Assembly (NCBI RefSeq): GCF_040493455.1
Contig: NZ_JANFDA010000004.1
Span: 248,001 to 312,000, forward strand
Reading direction: 5' to 3'
DNA: 64,000 nt
Source of the DNA: Microcosmobacter sp040493455
GTDB lineage: Bacteria > Bacteroidota > Bacteroidia > Flavobacteriales > Flavobacteriaceae
Position 1 is the stretch's first letter, and every line of letters begins with the position of its first letter. Below, piece after piece: positions 25,679 to 33,631 of this stretch. Made by a program: the position numbers and the translations under genes. The notes below the pieces were generated by a model. The model saw only the letters and a list, made by a program, of their open reading frames with translations, had not been told where the DNA came from and did no database searches.

Positions 25679-26497
25679 TTAGAGCATTTTTAATGTATTA
25701 ATTTCCTGTAAAGTAAGATGCTTCCAATGCCCTCTTGGTAAGTCCTTTTTTGTGAGGTGAGCAATTGCTACACAATCAATTTTAGATATCCCGTAATTAA
25801 AATGCTCAAAAATAGTTCTGATAATAGAGTTCCCTGTGTTCTTTATTTTCAGACCAATTTCTTTCTTACTAGCACCTTCTACATAGCTAATTTCTTCAAC
25901 CGAAATTTCTTTTCCTTGAATTTTGAAGCCATCCTTAATAGCTTTAAGGTCTTCGTATTTCAAATTTTTATCCAATTCAATATGAAATAATCGAGCTACA
26001 CCATTCTTAGAATTGGTGAATTTTTTCACAACCTCATCATCATTAGTGAATAATAATAGTCCTAAAGAGTTTCTACCCAAACGCCCAATTGGCTTTATGT
26101 TAGCATTGGTTGCATTAGCAACTAAATCCATAACGGTTCTGCCCTTGCTTTCACTAGTAGTCGTTGCAAACCCTTTTGGTTTATTCAACAATACATAGGT
26201 CTTTTTTTCTGGAGAGATACGCTGTCCATCGAAACGAACTTCGTCGTTGAGCTTAACGCGATAGCCCATTTCTGTAACGACTTTACCATTAACAGTGACT
26301 AAGCCAATCGCTATATTCTCATCAGCTTCCCTTCTAGAACAGATACCAGAATTTGCAATGTATTTGTTTAGACGTATAGCGTCTGGATTAGAATCTTGCT
26401 TTGCTGTACTTTTCTTTTGAGATGTACTCCCTTTTGAAAAACGCCCTTTAGAACTGCTAAATTTCCCTTTACCTCTATTACCTTGTTGACGACTCAT
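25679..26497 (-). CDS. RsuA/RluB-family pseudouridine synthase-like protein, catalytic Asp changed to Gly
   Basis: 272 aa. A basic Ser/Lys/Gly-rich tail (residues 1-38), an S4 RNA-binding domain (IRLNKYIANSGICSRREAD through GKVVTEMG), then the synthase domain (LLNKPKGFATT, RTVMDLV). The active-site motif is normally GRLDxxTxGLLL, with Asp as nucleophile; here it reads GRLGRNSLGLLLF, with Gly141 (codon GGT, one base from GAT). RNA-binding parts are intact, so the protein may bind rRNA without catalysis, or the base may be a sequencing error. It has its own promoter box upstream. Confidence 0.85.
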   Translation of the reverse strand: MSRQQGNRGKGKFSSSKGRFSKGSTSQKKSTAKQDSNPDAIRLNKYIANSGICSRREADENIAIGLVTVNGKVVTEMGYRVKLNDEVRFDGQRISPEKKTYVLLNKPKGFATTTSESKGRTVMDLVANATNANIKPIGRLGRNSLGLLLFTNDDEVVKKFTNSKNGVARLFHIELDKNLKYEDLKAIKDGFKIQGKEISVEEISYVEGASKKEIGLKIKNTGNSIIRTIFEHFNYGISKIDCVAIAHLTKKDLPRGHWKHLTLQEINTLKML

Positions 26498-26522
26498 AAT
26501 CAGCCTCTTTTACTTTTGGCTG

Positions 26523-26530
26523 CAAAGGTA
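26523..26530 (-). promoter_or_regulatory. candidate -7 promoter box of the pseudouridine synthase-like gene
   Basis: On the minus strand this reads TACCTTTG, a perfect TAnnTTTG, followed by CAGCC as at the ppa promoter. It lies between the nitrilase stop and the start at 26497. No good -33 box is seen at normal distance. Confidence 0.55.
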
Positions 26531-26549
26531 TGACAATCCTCGTCAAAAA

Positions 26550-27497
26550 CTACTCTAATTCTACAGTTGTTTGTCGTTCTGTATTTACGGTAAGTTTAGT
26601 TACATCTGGTCTGGAGTAATGGCCTACAGGGTCAAAATTTTGACGTTCTTCTAGCACACGATTAAAATCTAATGTTGCTGTTATTAAACCTTCTTCATGC
26701 AATACTGGTTCAATCACCCATTCGCCATCTGGTCCTGCGATACAACTTCCTCCATTGGCAAGTATATCTGGTGCTTTTTCTAAGATACGGTCTATATGAG
26801 GTGTTGTCTCAGGAAAATCAGTTTTTTGCATTAAGCTTGATACGGAAAGTACATAAGAGCGAGACTCTCTAGCTATAAAACGTGTAATATCTTTTGTATT
26901 ATGATCGCTTCCTGGCCAAACTGCGATATGCAAATTTTCACCTTGACCATACAAAGCAGTTCTTGGCAAAGGCATCCAATTCTCCCAACAGTTAAGTCCT
27001 CCAACTGAAAATTGTTTTAATGGATGCACTTGTAATCCATGCCCATCGCCTGGAGCCCAAGTAAGACGCTCATCATAAGTTGGTTGCAGTTTTCTGTGAA
27101 CAGATTTTATCTCTCCTTGCTCATTTATGTAAACCAATGAAGCATAAATACTATGTCCACCTCTATCTAAGGGACGCTCTATGATTCCTAAGTATACTGC
27201 TATTTTGTGTTTTTTAGCTAATGCACACACACTATCTAAATCGCCTTTCTCAATAGTTACAGAGTTAGATACATAATGCGCATGTATTTCTTTGTTTACG
27301 TCTTTATTCCATTCGGCTCCACCTGTTAAAGCCAGCCAAAAAGGATATCCTGGCATTAAGCCTTCTCCAAAAACAATCAATTCTGCTTTAGCTTCGGAAG
27401 CTTTTACAATAGAGTCTTCGACTTTTTTTAGTGTAGCATCTTTATCTAACCAAACTGGTGAAATTTGTGCTAGTGCAACTGTGAGTAAGTTATTCAT
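26550..27497 (-). CDS. nitrilase-type carbon-nitrogen hydrolase
   Basis: 315 aa. The Glu-Lys-Cys triad is visible: FGEGLMPGYPF (Glu45), VHRKLQPTY (Lys136) and LNCWENWMPL (Cys170); the CWEN context is that of true nitrilases, not of amidases. It would hydrolyse a nitrile to the acid and ammonia. It starts one base after the UbiA gene stop and so is probably the last gene of the isoprenoid operon; why a nitrilase should be co-transcribed with isoprenoid genes is unclear. Confidence 0.9.
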   Translation of the reverse strand: MNNLLTVALAQISPVWLDKDATLKKVEDSIVKASEAKAELIVFGEGLMPGYPFWLALTGGAEWNKDVNKEIHAHYVSNSVTIEKGDLDSVCALAKKHKIAVYLGIIERPLDRGGHSIYASLVYINEQGEIKSVHRKLQPTYDERLTWAPGDGHGLQVHPLKQFSVGGLNCWENWMPLPRTALYGQGENLHIAVWPGSDHNTKDITRFIARESRSYVLSVSSLMQKTDFPETTPHIDRILEKAPDILANGGSCIAGPDGEWVIEPVLHEEGLITATLDFNRVLEERQNFDPVGHYSRPDVTKLTVNTERQTTVELE

Positions 27498-27498
27498 C

Positions 27499-28401
27499 TT
27501 AAATTCTGTTTAAAACCACATCTACATCCAATAATACTATAGAGAAAACTCCTGCGACGATAATAAACTTCAAAATATTATGTAACCATACATAATGTGT
27601 CTTCTCTTTTGATTTCCATAGCAATAGTAGAAAAATCAGTAGTAACATTACACTCAAATAAAAGTAATAATGCATATGTCCTATTTTGAAATCATTCACC
27701 AGTAGATAAACAGGAATAGTAGTAAGTCCTACTAAAACCGTTAGCATTACTTTAGACATTCGCTCTCCATAGACAACTGGAATGGTTCGATAACCCAATG
27801 CCATGTCCCCTGATATGTTTTCTAAATCTTTTGTCAATTCTCTAATTGATATCAATAAAAACAGGAATACAGCATGTACAAAAATTACTGTTTCGAAATT
27901 TTTGTAGTACATAAAAATGGCAAAGAATGGTAAAATCGTTAGTACCGCTGAAGTCAAGTTACCAACAATTGGAAGTTTCTTCAGCTTATGCGAATAGAAC
28001 CATATTCCAAAGATATATACCGAAAAAAACAAAACGGCATTAAACGATACATAGCTTGCACAGATTACTGCCAAGAAATTGAGCACAAAATAAAATGATA
28101 GCTTAGTATTCTGACTCACCAAACGGTCTAGCATTGATTTTTGTGGTCTATTGATTAGGTCTTTCTCTGAATCGTAAAAATTATTGATGATATATCCTCC
28201 TGCAATCGATGCTGCTGAGGCCAGAACTAGCATGAGTAAGTTGATATCAAAAAGAACTTTTCCCAACGGTTTATTATGTGCCAGTATGAATATTGAAGTT
28301 AAATACTGAGCAAGAATAATGATGAGAATATTATATCCTCGTACGACAGAAAACATACTGAAAAACTTAAGCAGGATATGTTTTTGTCTTCTGGTTAGCA
28401 T
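27499..28401 (-). CDS. UbiA-family prenyltransferase (GGGP synthase-like)
   Basis: 300 aa with about eight or nine membrane helices. The first Asp-rich motif is NNFYDSEKDLINRP and the second KDLENISGDMALG, both Mg-prenyl-diphosphate sites. Relatives in Flavobacteria are annotated geranylgeranylglycerol-phosphate geranylgeranyltransferase; ubiquinone, menaquinone or tocopherol-type acceptors are other options. Its position with mevalonate kinase and diphosphomevalonate decarboxylase places it downstream of isoprenoid supply. A hairpin separates it from mevalonate kinase. Confidence 0.86.
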   Translation of the reverse strand: MLTRRQKHILLKFFSMFSVVRGYNILIIILAQYLTSIFILAHNKPLGKVLFDINLLMLVLASAASIAGGYIINNFYDSEKDLINRPQKSMLDRLVSQNTKLSFYFVLNFLAVICASYVSFNAVLFFSVYIFGIWFYSHKLKKLPIVGNLTSAVLTILPFFAIFMYYKNFETVIFVHAVFLFLLISIRELTKDLENISGDMALGYRTIPVVYGERMSKVMLTVLVGLTTIPVYLLVNDFKIGHMHYYFYLSVMLLLIFLLLLWKSKEKTHYVWLHNILKFIIVAGVFSIVLLDVDVVLNRI

Positions 28402-28415
28402 AATAAAAGGGTGAG

Positions 28416-28436
28416 ATTCTGAATTGAGTTCAGAAT
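28416..28436. other. hairpin between mevalonate kinase and UbiA genes
   Basis: ATTCTGAA (28416-28423) pairs with TTCAGAAT (28429-28436) over a 5-base loop. No T-run follows on the minus strand, so it is more likely an mRNA-processing or stability hairpin than a terminator. Confidence 0.5.
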
Positions 28437-28446
28437 GTGCTCTTAT

Positions 28447-29376
28447 TTAGAAGTTGTAAACCACCTCTAATTTATAATCTGAAAGTGATTTTTGAGCCTT
28501 ATCAAAATCTTGAGTAAATCCTAAGATATAACCTCCTCCTCCAGAGCCACAGAGTTTTAAATAATACTCATTGGTTTCAATACCTTTCTTCCAAAGTTCA
28601 TGAAACTGTTTTGGAATCATTGGTTTAAAGTGATTGAGTACTACTTTAGATAACTGTTTTGTATTTCTGAACAGGGATTTAATATCGCCTTTTAGGAAAT
28701 CGTCTACACAAGCATCTGTATGTTTAATAAATTGATCTTTGAGCATACTACGGAAACCTTCTTGCTTCATGTTTTCCATAAAAATGCGAACCATTGGTGC
28801 AGTTTCTCCTATGATACCACTATCTAATAAAAACACAGCGCCTTTTCCATTGGTTTGCTGTGATGGAATTCCTGTAGCTTCAATATTATCCTTAGAATTG
28901 ATAAGAATTGGTATGCTTAAGTAACTATTTAAAGGATCTAAGCCCGAAGACTTACCGTGGAAGAATGATTCCATTTCAGAAAAAATAGTTTTAAGCTTCA
29001 ACAATTTTTCTCGGGTAAGATTCTCTAAAACAGTGATTTTATCTTTTGCGTATTTATCGTAAATCGCTGCAACTAAAGCACCACTACTCCCAACACCATA
29101 GCCTTGCGGTATAGAAGAATCGAAATACATTCCTGCTTCCACATCACGTTCAAGTGTTTCAAAATCGAATGCTACAACTTCTGACTCAATCGTTTTGAGA
29201 TGCTCTACAAATAACTTTAAACCGTTATTAGAAGCTCTACCTTCATCTGAATTATCGTCATTCATCTTTAAAGCACCATTATAAAAACTATAAGGAATCG
29301 ATAATCCTTTAGAGTCTTTAATGATACCATACTCACCGAAGAGTAGAATTTTTGAATAAAAAAGTGGTCCTTTCAT
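28447..29376 (-). CDS. mevalonate kinase (GHMP kinase)
   Basis: 309 aa GHMP kinase. Seen: SKILLFGEYGIIKDSKGLSI at the N-terminus, the ATP loop GYGVGSSGALVAAIYD (about residues 93-108), GKSSGLDPLNSYLS, and LCGSGGGGYILGF near the C-terminus. It phosphorylates mevalonate. A phosphomevalonate kinase assignment cannot be fully excluded, since both share these motifs. The operon lies between the decarboxylase and UbiA genes, with the four-helix-bundle gene inserted upstream. Confidence 0.85.
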   Translation of the reverse strand: MKGPLFYSKILLFGEYGIIKDSKGLSIPYSFYNGALKMNDDNSDEGRASNNGLKLFVEHLKTIESEVVAFDFETLERDVEAGMYFDSSIPQGYGVGSSGALVAAIYDKYAKDKITVLENLTREKLLKLKTIFSEMESFFHGKSSGLDPLNSYLSIPILINSKDNIEATGIPSQQTNGKGAVFLLDSGIIGETAPMVRIFMENMKQEGFRSMLKDQFIKHTDACVDDFLKGDIKSLFRNTKQLSKVVLNHFKPMIPKQFHELWKKGIETNEYYLKLCGSGGGGYILGFTQDFDKAQKSLSDYKLEVVYNF

Positions 29377-29404
29377 TGTTTCAAGTTTTCAATTGAAAAT
29401 GGAC

Positions 29405-29782
29405 AATTGATAATTAGTTTTGTTTAGCTGCCTTTACTATACTTATCAAAAGTTTTAATAACTCTTTAATATCAGATTGAATACTAAGATATTTATTCTT
29501 TTTCAAATAATTCGTTTCGTTTAGCAAATCTAACCAATATTCTGTTTCATTAGCCTCTTTTAAAGCAATTGATAACTTATGAATAAAGTCTGCTTTACTT
29601 TCAGCTTGTTCTGATTCTCTTATATTAGCGCCTATCGACGTACCTGAACGCAACAATTGCTTAGACATTATAAATTCTCTTTTTTCTTCAGTTAGGAATT
29701 GATATAATTTTACAATTCTAACAGAAAACCGAAAACTCTTGTTTTTAACAATGTTATCCTTCTTCATTTTCCATTATCAATT
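29405..29782. repeat. perfect inverted repeat flanking the four-helix-bundle gene
   Basis: AATTGATAAT at 29405-29414 and its exact reverse complement ATTATCAATT at 29773-29782 bracket the 29414-29767 gene. The left copy ends on the first base of that gene's stop codon; the right copy ends one base before the mvaD stop. The pair outlines an insertion-like cassette of about 378 bases in the isoprenoid operon. Confidence 0.7.
29414..29767 (-). CDS. four-helix bundle protein (S23/TIGR02436 family)
   Basis: 117 aa, all-helical and highly charged. Seen: LLRSGTSIGANIRESEQAES and KLSIALKEANETEYWLDLL, the signature of the family found in 23S rRNA intervening sequences and related to the Avd protein of diversity-generating retroelements. 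No reverse transcriptase is near. The gene sits between mvaD and mevalonate kinase and is bracketed by a 10-bp perfect inverted repeat, so it looks like a small inserted cassette that keeps operon orientation. Function unknown. Confidence 0.88.
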   Translation of the reverse strand: MKKDNIVKNKSFRFSVRIVKLYQFLTEEKREFIMSKQLLRSGTSIGANIRESEQAESKADFIHKLSIALKEANETEYWLDLLNETNYLKKNKYLSIQSDIKELLKLLISIVKAAKQN

Positions 29783-30910
29783 CTACATTGTCAACTTTTT
29801 TGCGCCAAAACCAATTCTATCGCAAAGATAATGACCATTTTGGCAAAACGCAACTAACTCGTTATTAATGAATTCGTAGACTTTTTCTACCTCATTTTCA
29901 GGATAAAGCACATGCACATTTGCTCCTGCATCTAGGGTAAAACATACATGAGACCCAGTGTCTTGTCTATACTTCCAAATTCTATTGATAATCTCCAAAG
30001 TGTTTGGCTTCATCAAAATAAAATATGGCAAACTTGTCATCATCATGGCATGAAGCGTTAAGGCTTCGCTCTCTACAATTTCAATAAATGTTTTTAAATC
30101 TCCTTCTTTAAATACGTCTATGAGTTGCGAAAGGTTGTCGTGTGCTTGTTTAAAACGAGTTTCAGCAAACGGATGATTATGCATTAAATTATGCCCAACA
30201 CTACTGCTTACCTGCTTTTCGCCTTTATCGACTAGTAAAATTGTATCGTGGTAATTCTTAAAATTCTCATGGACTTCATAAGGGTATTTTATTCCAAATA
30301 AATCTGAACTCCCTTCAATCGCTTTATGACTTCCCCAAACAATTAAATCACCTTCAATACTTCTGCATGCGCTACCAGAACCTAGTCGCGCCAAGAATGA
30401 TGCCTTTTGGTAAAAATAATGTTCTTGAGATCCTTCGATTACACTTCGACTCCGCTCAGTGTCCAAAGTTTGGTCTGATGTCAGATTTACTTCAACACTC
30501 ATAAGGCATAAAGCCAAAGCACTCATCCCTGAAGCAGAGGATGCAATCCCAGAGCTATGCGGAAAGGTATTAGACGTTTCAATTATGAAATGATAATCCT
30601 TCAAAAAAGGCATATATCGATAAATGCGCTCAAAAAAGGTTTCAATCTTTGGCTTAAAAGCTTCATTCTTTTTACCTTCAAAAAACACATCTATAGAAAA
30701 AGACTCTCCAGGATTCTCTAATTTCTCATACCGAAGTGTCGTTGTTGTTTTACAAGCATCTAACGTAAAACTCACTGATGGATTGGCAGGAATCTGATTG
30801 TCTTTTTTTCCCCAATATTTGACTAAGGCTATGTTGCTTGGTGAAGACCATGAATGGCTGCCACTGTCTATTTTAGAATATCGTTCAAGGACAAAATTTG
30901 TTTCTGTCAT
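29783..30910 (-). CDS. mvaD: diphosphomevalonate decarboxylase
   Basis: 375 aa from ATG 30910 (an upstream TTG at 30931 is less likely). Seen: SSPSNIALVKYWGKKD near residue 22, NPSVSFTLD, HSSGIASSASGMSALAL (ATP loop, about 118-135) and FLARLGSGSACRS. It converts mevalonate diphosphate to isopentenyl diphosphate. Between NLTSDQ and SQEHYF it carries the short insert LDTERSRSVIEG encoded partly by a palindromic repeat. It is the first gene of the isoprenoid operon and has a promoter box 19 bases upstream. Confidence 0.9.
   Translation of the reverse strand: MTETNFVLERYSKIDSGSHSWSSPSNIALVKYWGKKDNQIPANPSVSFTLDACKTTTTLRYEKLENPGESFSIDVFFEGKKNEAFKPKIETFFERIYRYMPFLKDYHFIIETSNTFPHSSGIASSASGMSALALCLMSVEVNLTSDQTLDTERSRSVIEGSQEHYFYQKASFLARLGSGSACRSIEGDLIVWGSHKAIEGSSDLFGIKYPYEVHENFKNYHDTILLVDKGEKQVSSSVGHNLMHNHPFAETRFKQAHDNLSQLIDVFKEGDLKTFIEIVESEALTLHAMMMTSLPYFILMKPNTLEIINRIWKYRQDTGSHVCFTLDAGANVHVLYPENEVEKVYEFINNELVAFCQNGHYLCDRIGFGAKKLTM
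30441..30462. repeat. palindromic repeat copy inside mvaD
   Basis: The element is bounded by ACACT and AGTGT and has the core TTCGACTCCGCTCA. The core differs in two bases from the reverse complement of the copy at 60739-60756 and shares CGACTnnGCTC with the element at 10471-10485. It is read in frame as part of mvaD. Confidence 0.7.
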
Positions 30911-30928
30911 GTAGTGTTTAAATATTAG

Positions 30929-30957
30929 CAAAAATAGTCAAAATCCTATCGTTTCAA
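30929..30957 (-). promoter_or_regulatory. promoter of the isoprenoid operon
   Basis: On the minus strand, TTG (30957-30955), an 18-base spacer, then TATTTTTG (30936-30929), a perfect TAnnTTTG. It lies 19 bases before the mvaD ATG and overlaps the 3' end of the DUF1697 gene. Confidence 0.6.
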
Positions 30958-31493
30958 TTCTCTTCCGAGGACATTTCTATGAGCTTCACCATGGTATTAT
31001 AATTTCTGGTTGTGCCTGTCGTGTTTAGCTTTCGTTCAAAATAATTCATATTGAACTTAGCCTTGGCATAACCTTTCTCACAGTAGTAGTAAATACAGTC
31101 GTCTATGATTGTGTATTCTTCATTCTCATAAATCTTTTGTGACGCTTCAGCTATCATGTCTTCACTTGGCGAAGAATGTAAGATTGTAAAGTAGCTGCTT
31201 TTCTTTTTTTCTTCTGAAAATGGGCAATTATCAAAAATGCGCTTAAGATCGTTTCTGGTTTTTATCATTACAAAAACTTCAAAGCCAAAATGTTTCGCTA
31301 TCGCTTTTTGAATACTATCCTCAATGGCTTCGTTACTCTTTTCTGAAGATTTCAAAACTACATTCCCACTTTGGATATAGGTTCTTACATCTTTGAAACC
31401 AACTTTAGCCAAAAGCTCTCTAAGTTCAGCCATTGGCACTTTTCTGTGCCCTCCGACATTAATCCCTTTTAGTAATGCTATATATGTGTTCAT
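30954..31493 (-). CDS. DUF1697 protein
   Basis: 179 aa with the DUF1697 signature at the start (YIALLKGINVGGHRKVPMAEL) and YIQSGNVVLKS about residue 40, and NYFERKLNTTGTTRNYNT near the end. A soluble cytoplasmic protein of unknown function, widespread in bacteria. Three bases separate its start from the stop of the flavoprotein gene, so they are probably transcribed together. Confidence 0.9.
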   Translation of the reverse strand: MNTYIALLKGINVGGHRKVPMAELRELLAKVGFKDVRTYIQSGNVVLKSSEKSNEAIEDSIQKAIAKHFGFEVFVMIKTRNDLKRIFDNCPFSEEKKKSSYFTILHSSPSEDMIAEASQKIYENEEYTIIDDCIYYYCEKGYAKAKFNMNYFERKLNTTGTTRNYNTMVKLIEMSSEEN

Positions 31494-31496
31494 GAT

Positions 31497-32708
31497 TTAT
31501 TTTGAAATTGCTTGAGCTGCGATAAATGCTCCTGTCCATGCATTCTGAAAGTTGAATCCTCCAGTGACTGCATCGACATTCAACACTTCGCCTGCAAAAT
31601 ACAGATTCTTATGAAGTTTGCTTTCAAAGGTTTTAAAGTTTACTTCTTTCAAGTTTATTCCTCCGGCTGTAACAAACTCTTCTTTGAAGGTACTTTTTCC
31701 ATGCACTTTGAATACTGCTTTTGTAAGCTGATTAGCGAGTGCTTCAGTTTCGGCTTTATTAATATCTGCCCATTTTTTGTCTGCTTCTATGCTTGAAGCC
31801 ATTACAAGCTTTTGCCACAAACGTTTTGGCAAATCAAATTGAGAAGTTCCAAATACTGTTTTCTTTGGATTTATCTGTTTTAAAGATTTCAATTCCTCTA
31901 AACAGTCTTCATGTGATGATTTAATGAAATTAACTTCAATGTCGAAGTTATAATTTCGTTCAGCTAACTCAATAGCACCAAATGCTGAAAGCTTTAGAAT
32001 TACTGGCGCACTCATACCAACATGCGTTATTAGCAAAGGACCTTCGGATGTTAAGCTCGTTCCAATAACGTTTACCTCAACACCTTTGGCTACGACGCCT
32101 GGAATATCCTTAATACGTTCATCATTGATATCGAAAGTGAATAATGATGGCACAGGAGAAACGATAGAATGTCCTATTTGCTCCATGAGTTTCCAAATTT
32201 TGGTATTACTTCCTGTAGCCACTAAGAGTTTTTCACAAGAAAAATCACCTTGATTGGTTGACAATTGCCATATATCTTCATCTTTTTGAATCGTTTTTAC
32301 AGTATGTCCTTTCAAAACTTCAACATTATGCTTTTCGACCTCATTAAGAAAACAATCAATAATGGTTTGGGATGAATCTGTAACCGGAAACATACGGCCA
32401 TCATCTTCGATTTTTAGAGACACCCCTCTACTTTCAAACCATTCGATAGTATCGCCAGTCATGAATGTATGAAAAGGACCCAATAGTTCTTTCTCTCCTC
32501 TAGGGTAATGTTGTACTAATTCTGAAGGTATAAATTCTGCATGTGTTACGTTACATCGACCTCCTCCAGAAACCTTAACTTTAGTCAATACAGCATTGCC
32601 ACGTTCAAGAATAGCAATGGACAAATCTGGTCTTTGCTGTGCAATATTTATAGCAGCAAAAAAGCCTGCAGCACCACCTCCAACTATGATGACATTATAG
32701 TGTTTCAA
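31497..32708 (-). CDS. HI0933-like flavoprotein (NAD(P)/FAD-dependent oxidoreductase)
   Basis: 403 aa. FAD-binding VIIVGGGAAGFFAAINIA (residues 5-22), KVKVSGGGRCNVTHAE, LLVATGSNT, and the C-terminal GEVLNVDAVTGGFNFQNAWTG, all typical of the HI0933/YhiN family. The natural substrate is not known; some members are annotated aminoacetone oxidase. Full length. First gene of a two-gene run with DUF1697. Confidence 0.9.
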   Translation of the reverse strand: MKHYNVIIVGGGAAGFFAAINIAQQRPDLSIAILERGNAVLTKVKVSGGGRCNVTHAEFIPSELVQHYPRGEKELLGPFHTFMTGDTIEWFESRGVSLKIEDDGRMFPVTDSSQTIIDCFLNEVEKHNVEVLKGHTVKTIQKDEDIWQLSTNQGDFSCEKLLVATGSNTKIWKLMEQIGHSIVSPVPSLFTFDINDERIKDIPGVVAKGVEVNVIGTSLTSEGPLLITHVGMSAPVILKLSAFGAIELAERNYNFDIEVNFIKSSHEDCLEELKSLKQINPKKTVFGTSQFDLPKRLWQKLVMASSIEADKKWADINKAETEALANQLTKAVFKVHGKSTFKEEFVTAGGINLKEVNFKTFESKLHKNLYFAGEVLNVDAVTGGFNFQNAWTGAFIAAQAISK

Positions 32709-32778
32709 ATTTTATCTAATTATTAGGAGTCTCTTCATTTCTACTGCGTAAATTTACCATAATAAATTTCTACTACTA

Positions 32779-33624
32779 GTGACAAGATACGTTTTACTTC
32801 TGTTCGTTTTAATTACTGGGTGTGATACTGGAAATCTGAAAGTCATCATGGATATTCCTATGGAATTAAACGAAGTTTCTGGCTTGGCTTATGATGAAGA
32901 ACGACAACTATTCTGGATGATTAATGATAGTGGCAATAAGCCTATTTTGTACGGCTTAGACGAACATGGAAGCATCTTGAAAACAATAAAAATAAAAGCC
33001 AAAAACAGAGATTGGGAAGACTTAACGATGGATACCATTGGCAACGTTTACATTGGTAATTTTGGCAATAATGATAACGACAGTAAGGGGTTATCAATTC
33101 TGAAAGTCTCAAAGGATTCAATTGATGCAAATCTAGAATCCATTAAACCTGAAAAAATTTCATTCAGTTATCCTGAGCAGAAAAAATTTCCGCCTAAGAA
33201 AAGTAAACGTCATTTCGATTGTGAATCTTTCTTCTTTTATAGAGACAGTTTATATCTGTTCACAAAAAGCAGAGCTCCTAAAGAGCGAGGAAAGACGAAC
33301 TTGTATCGATTACCAACTACTGCTGGAGAATACAAAGCGGAGTACTTGAGCACTTTCAATACTTGCGAAGATAGTGGCTGCTGGGTTACTTCGGCAGATA
33401 TTAATAACAACGGTAACAAAATGGTACTGCTTACCGAAAACAACTCTTATATTTTTACAGATTTTAAAAACACCAAATTCTTTGAAGGGACTTATAAAAA
33501 GTTCGATTTTGACTATAGTTCACAAAAAGAAAGTGTCGTCTTTAAAAACGATAGCACACTCTATATTGCTGATGAATACCTTGGTGTCGAAGGTGGTAAC
33601 TTATATGAGTTCCAACTAAAATAA
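32779..33624 (+). CDS. beta-propeller-like lipoprotein, unknown function
   Basis: 281 aa starting at GTG 32779, which places a lipoprotein signal (MTRYVLLLFVLITGC, Cys15) at the N-terminus. The body has repeated beta-propeller-like blades: VSGLAYDEERQLFWMINDSG, LTMDTIGNVYIGNFGNN, CESFFFYRDSLYLFTKSR and SADINNNGNKMVLLTENN. I cannot name the family with certainty; SdiA-regulated-like or NHL-like propellers are close in appearance. Stands alone on the plus strand. Confidence 0.75.
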   Translation: MTRYVLLLFVLITGCDTGNLKVIMDIPMELNEVSGLAYDEERQLFWMINDSGNKPILYGLDEHGSILKTIKIKAKNRDWEDLTMDTIGNVYIGNFGNNDNDSKGLSILKVSKDSIDANLESIKPEKISFSYPEQKKFPPKKSKRHFDCESFFFYRDSLYLFTKSRAPKERGKTNLYRLPTTAGEYKAEYLSTFNTCEDSGCWVTSADINNNGNKMVLLTENNSYIFTDFKNTKFFEGTYKKFDFDYSSQKESVVFKNDSTLYIADEYLGVEGGNLYEFQLK

Positions 33625-33631
33625 AGAAATA

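Noticed and set aside
25679..26497. Frameshift in the pseudouridine synthase-like gene as the cause of the missing Asp
   Set aside because: Flanking motifs on both sides of Gly141 stay in frame, so this is a substitution and not an indel.
29414..29767. Diversity-generating retroelement around the four-helix-bundle gene
   Set aside because: No reverse transcriptase, template repeat or variable target is present within the window near it.
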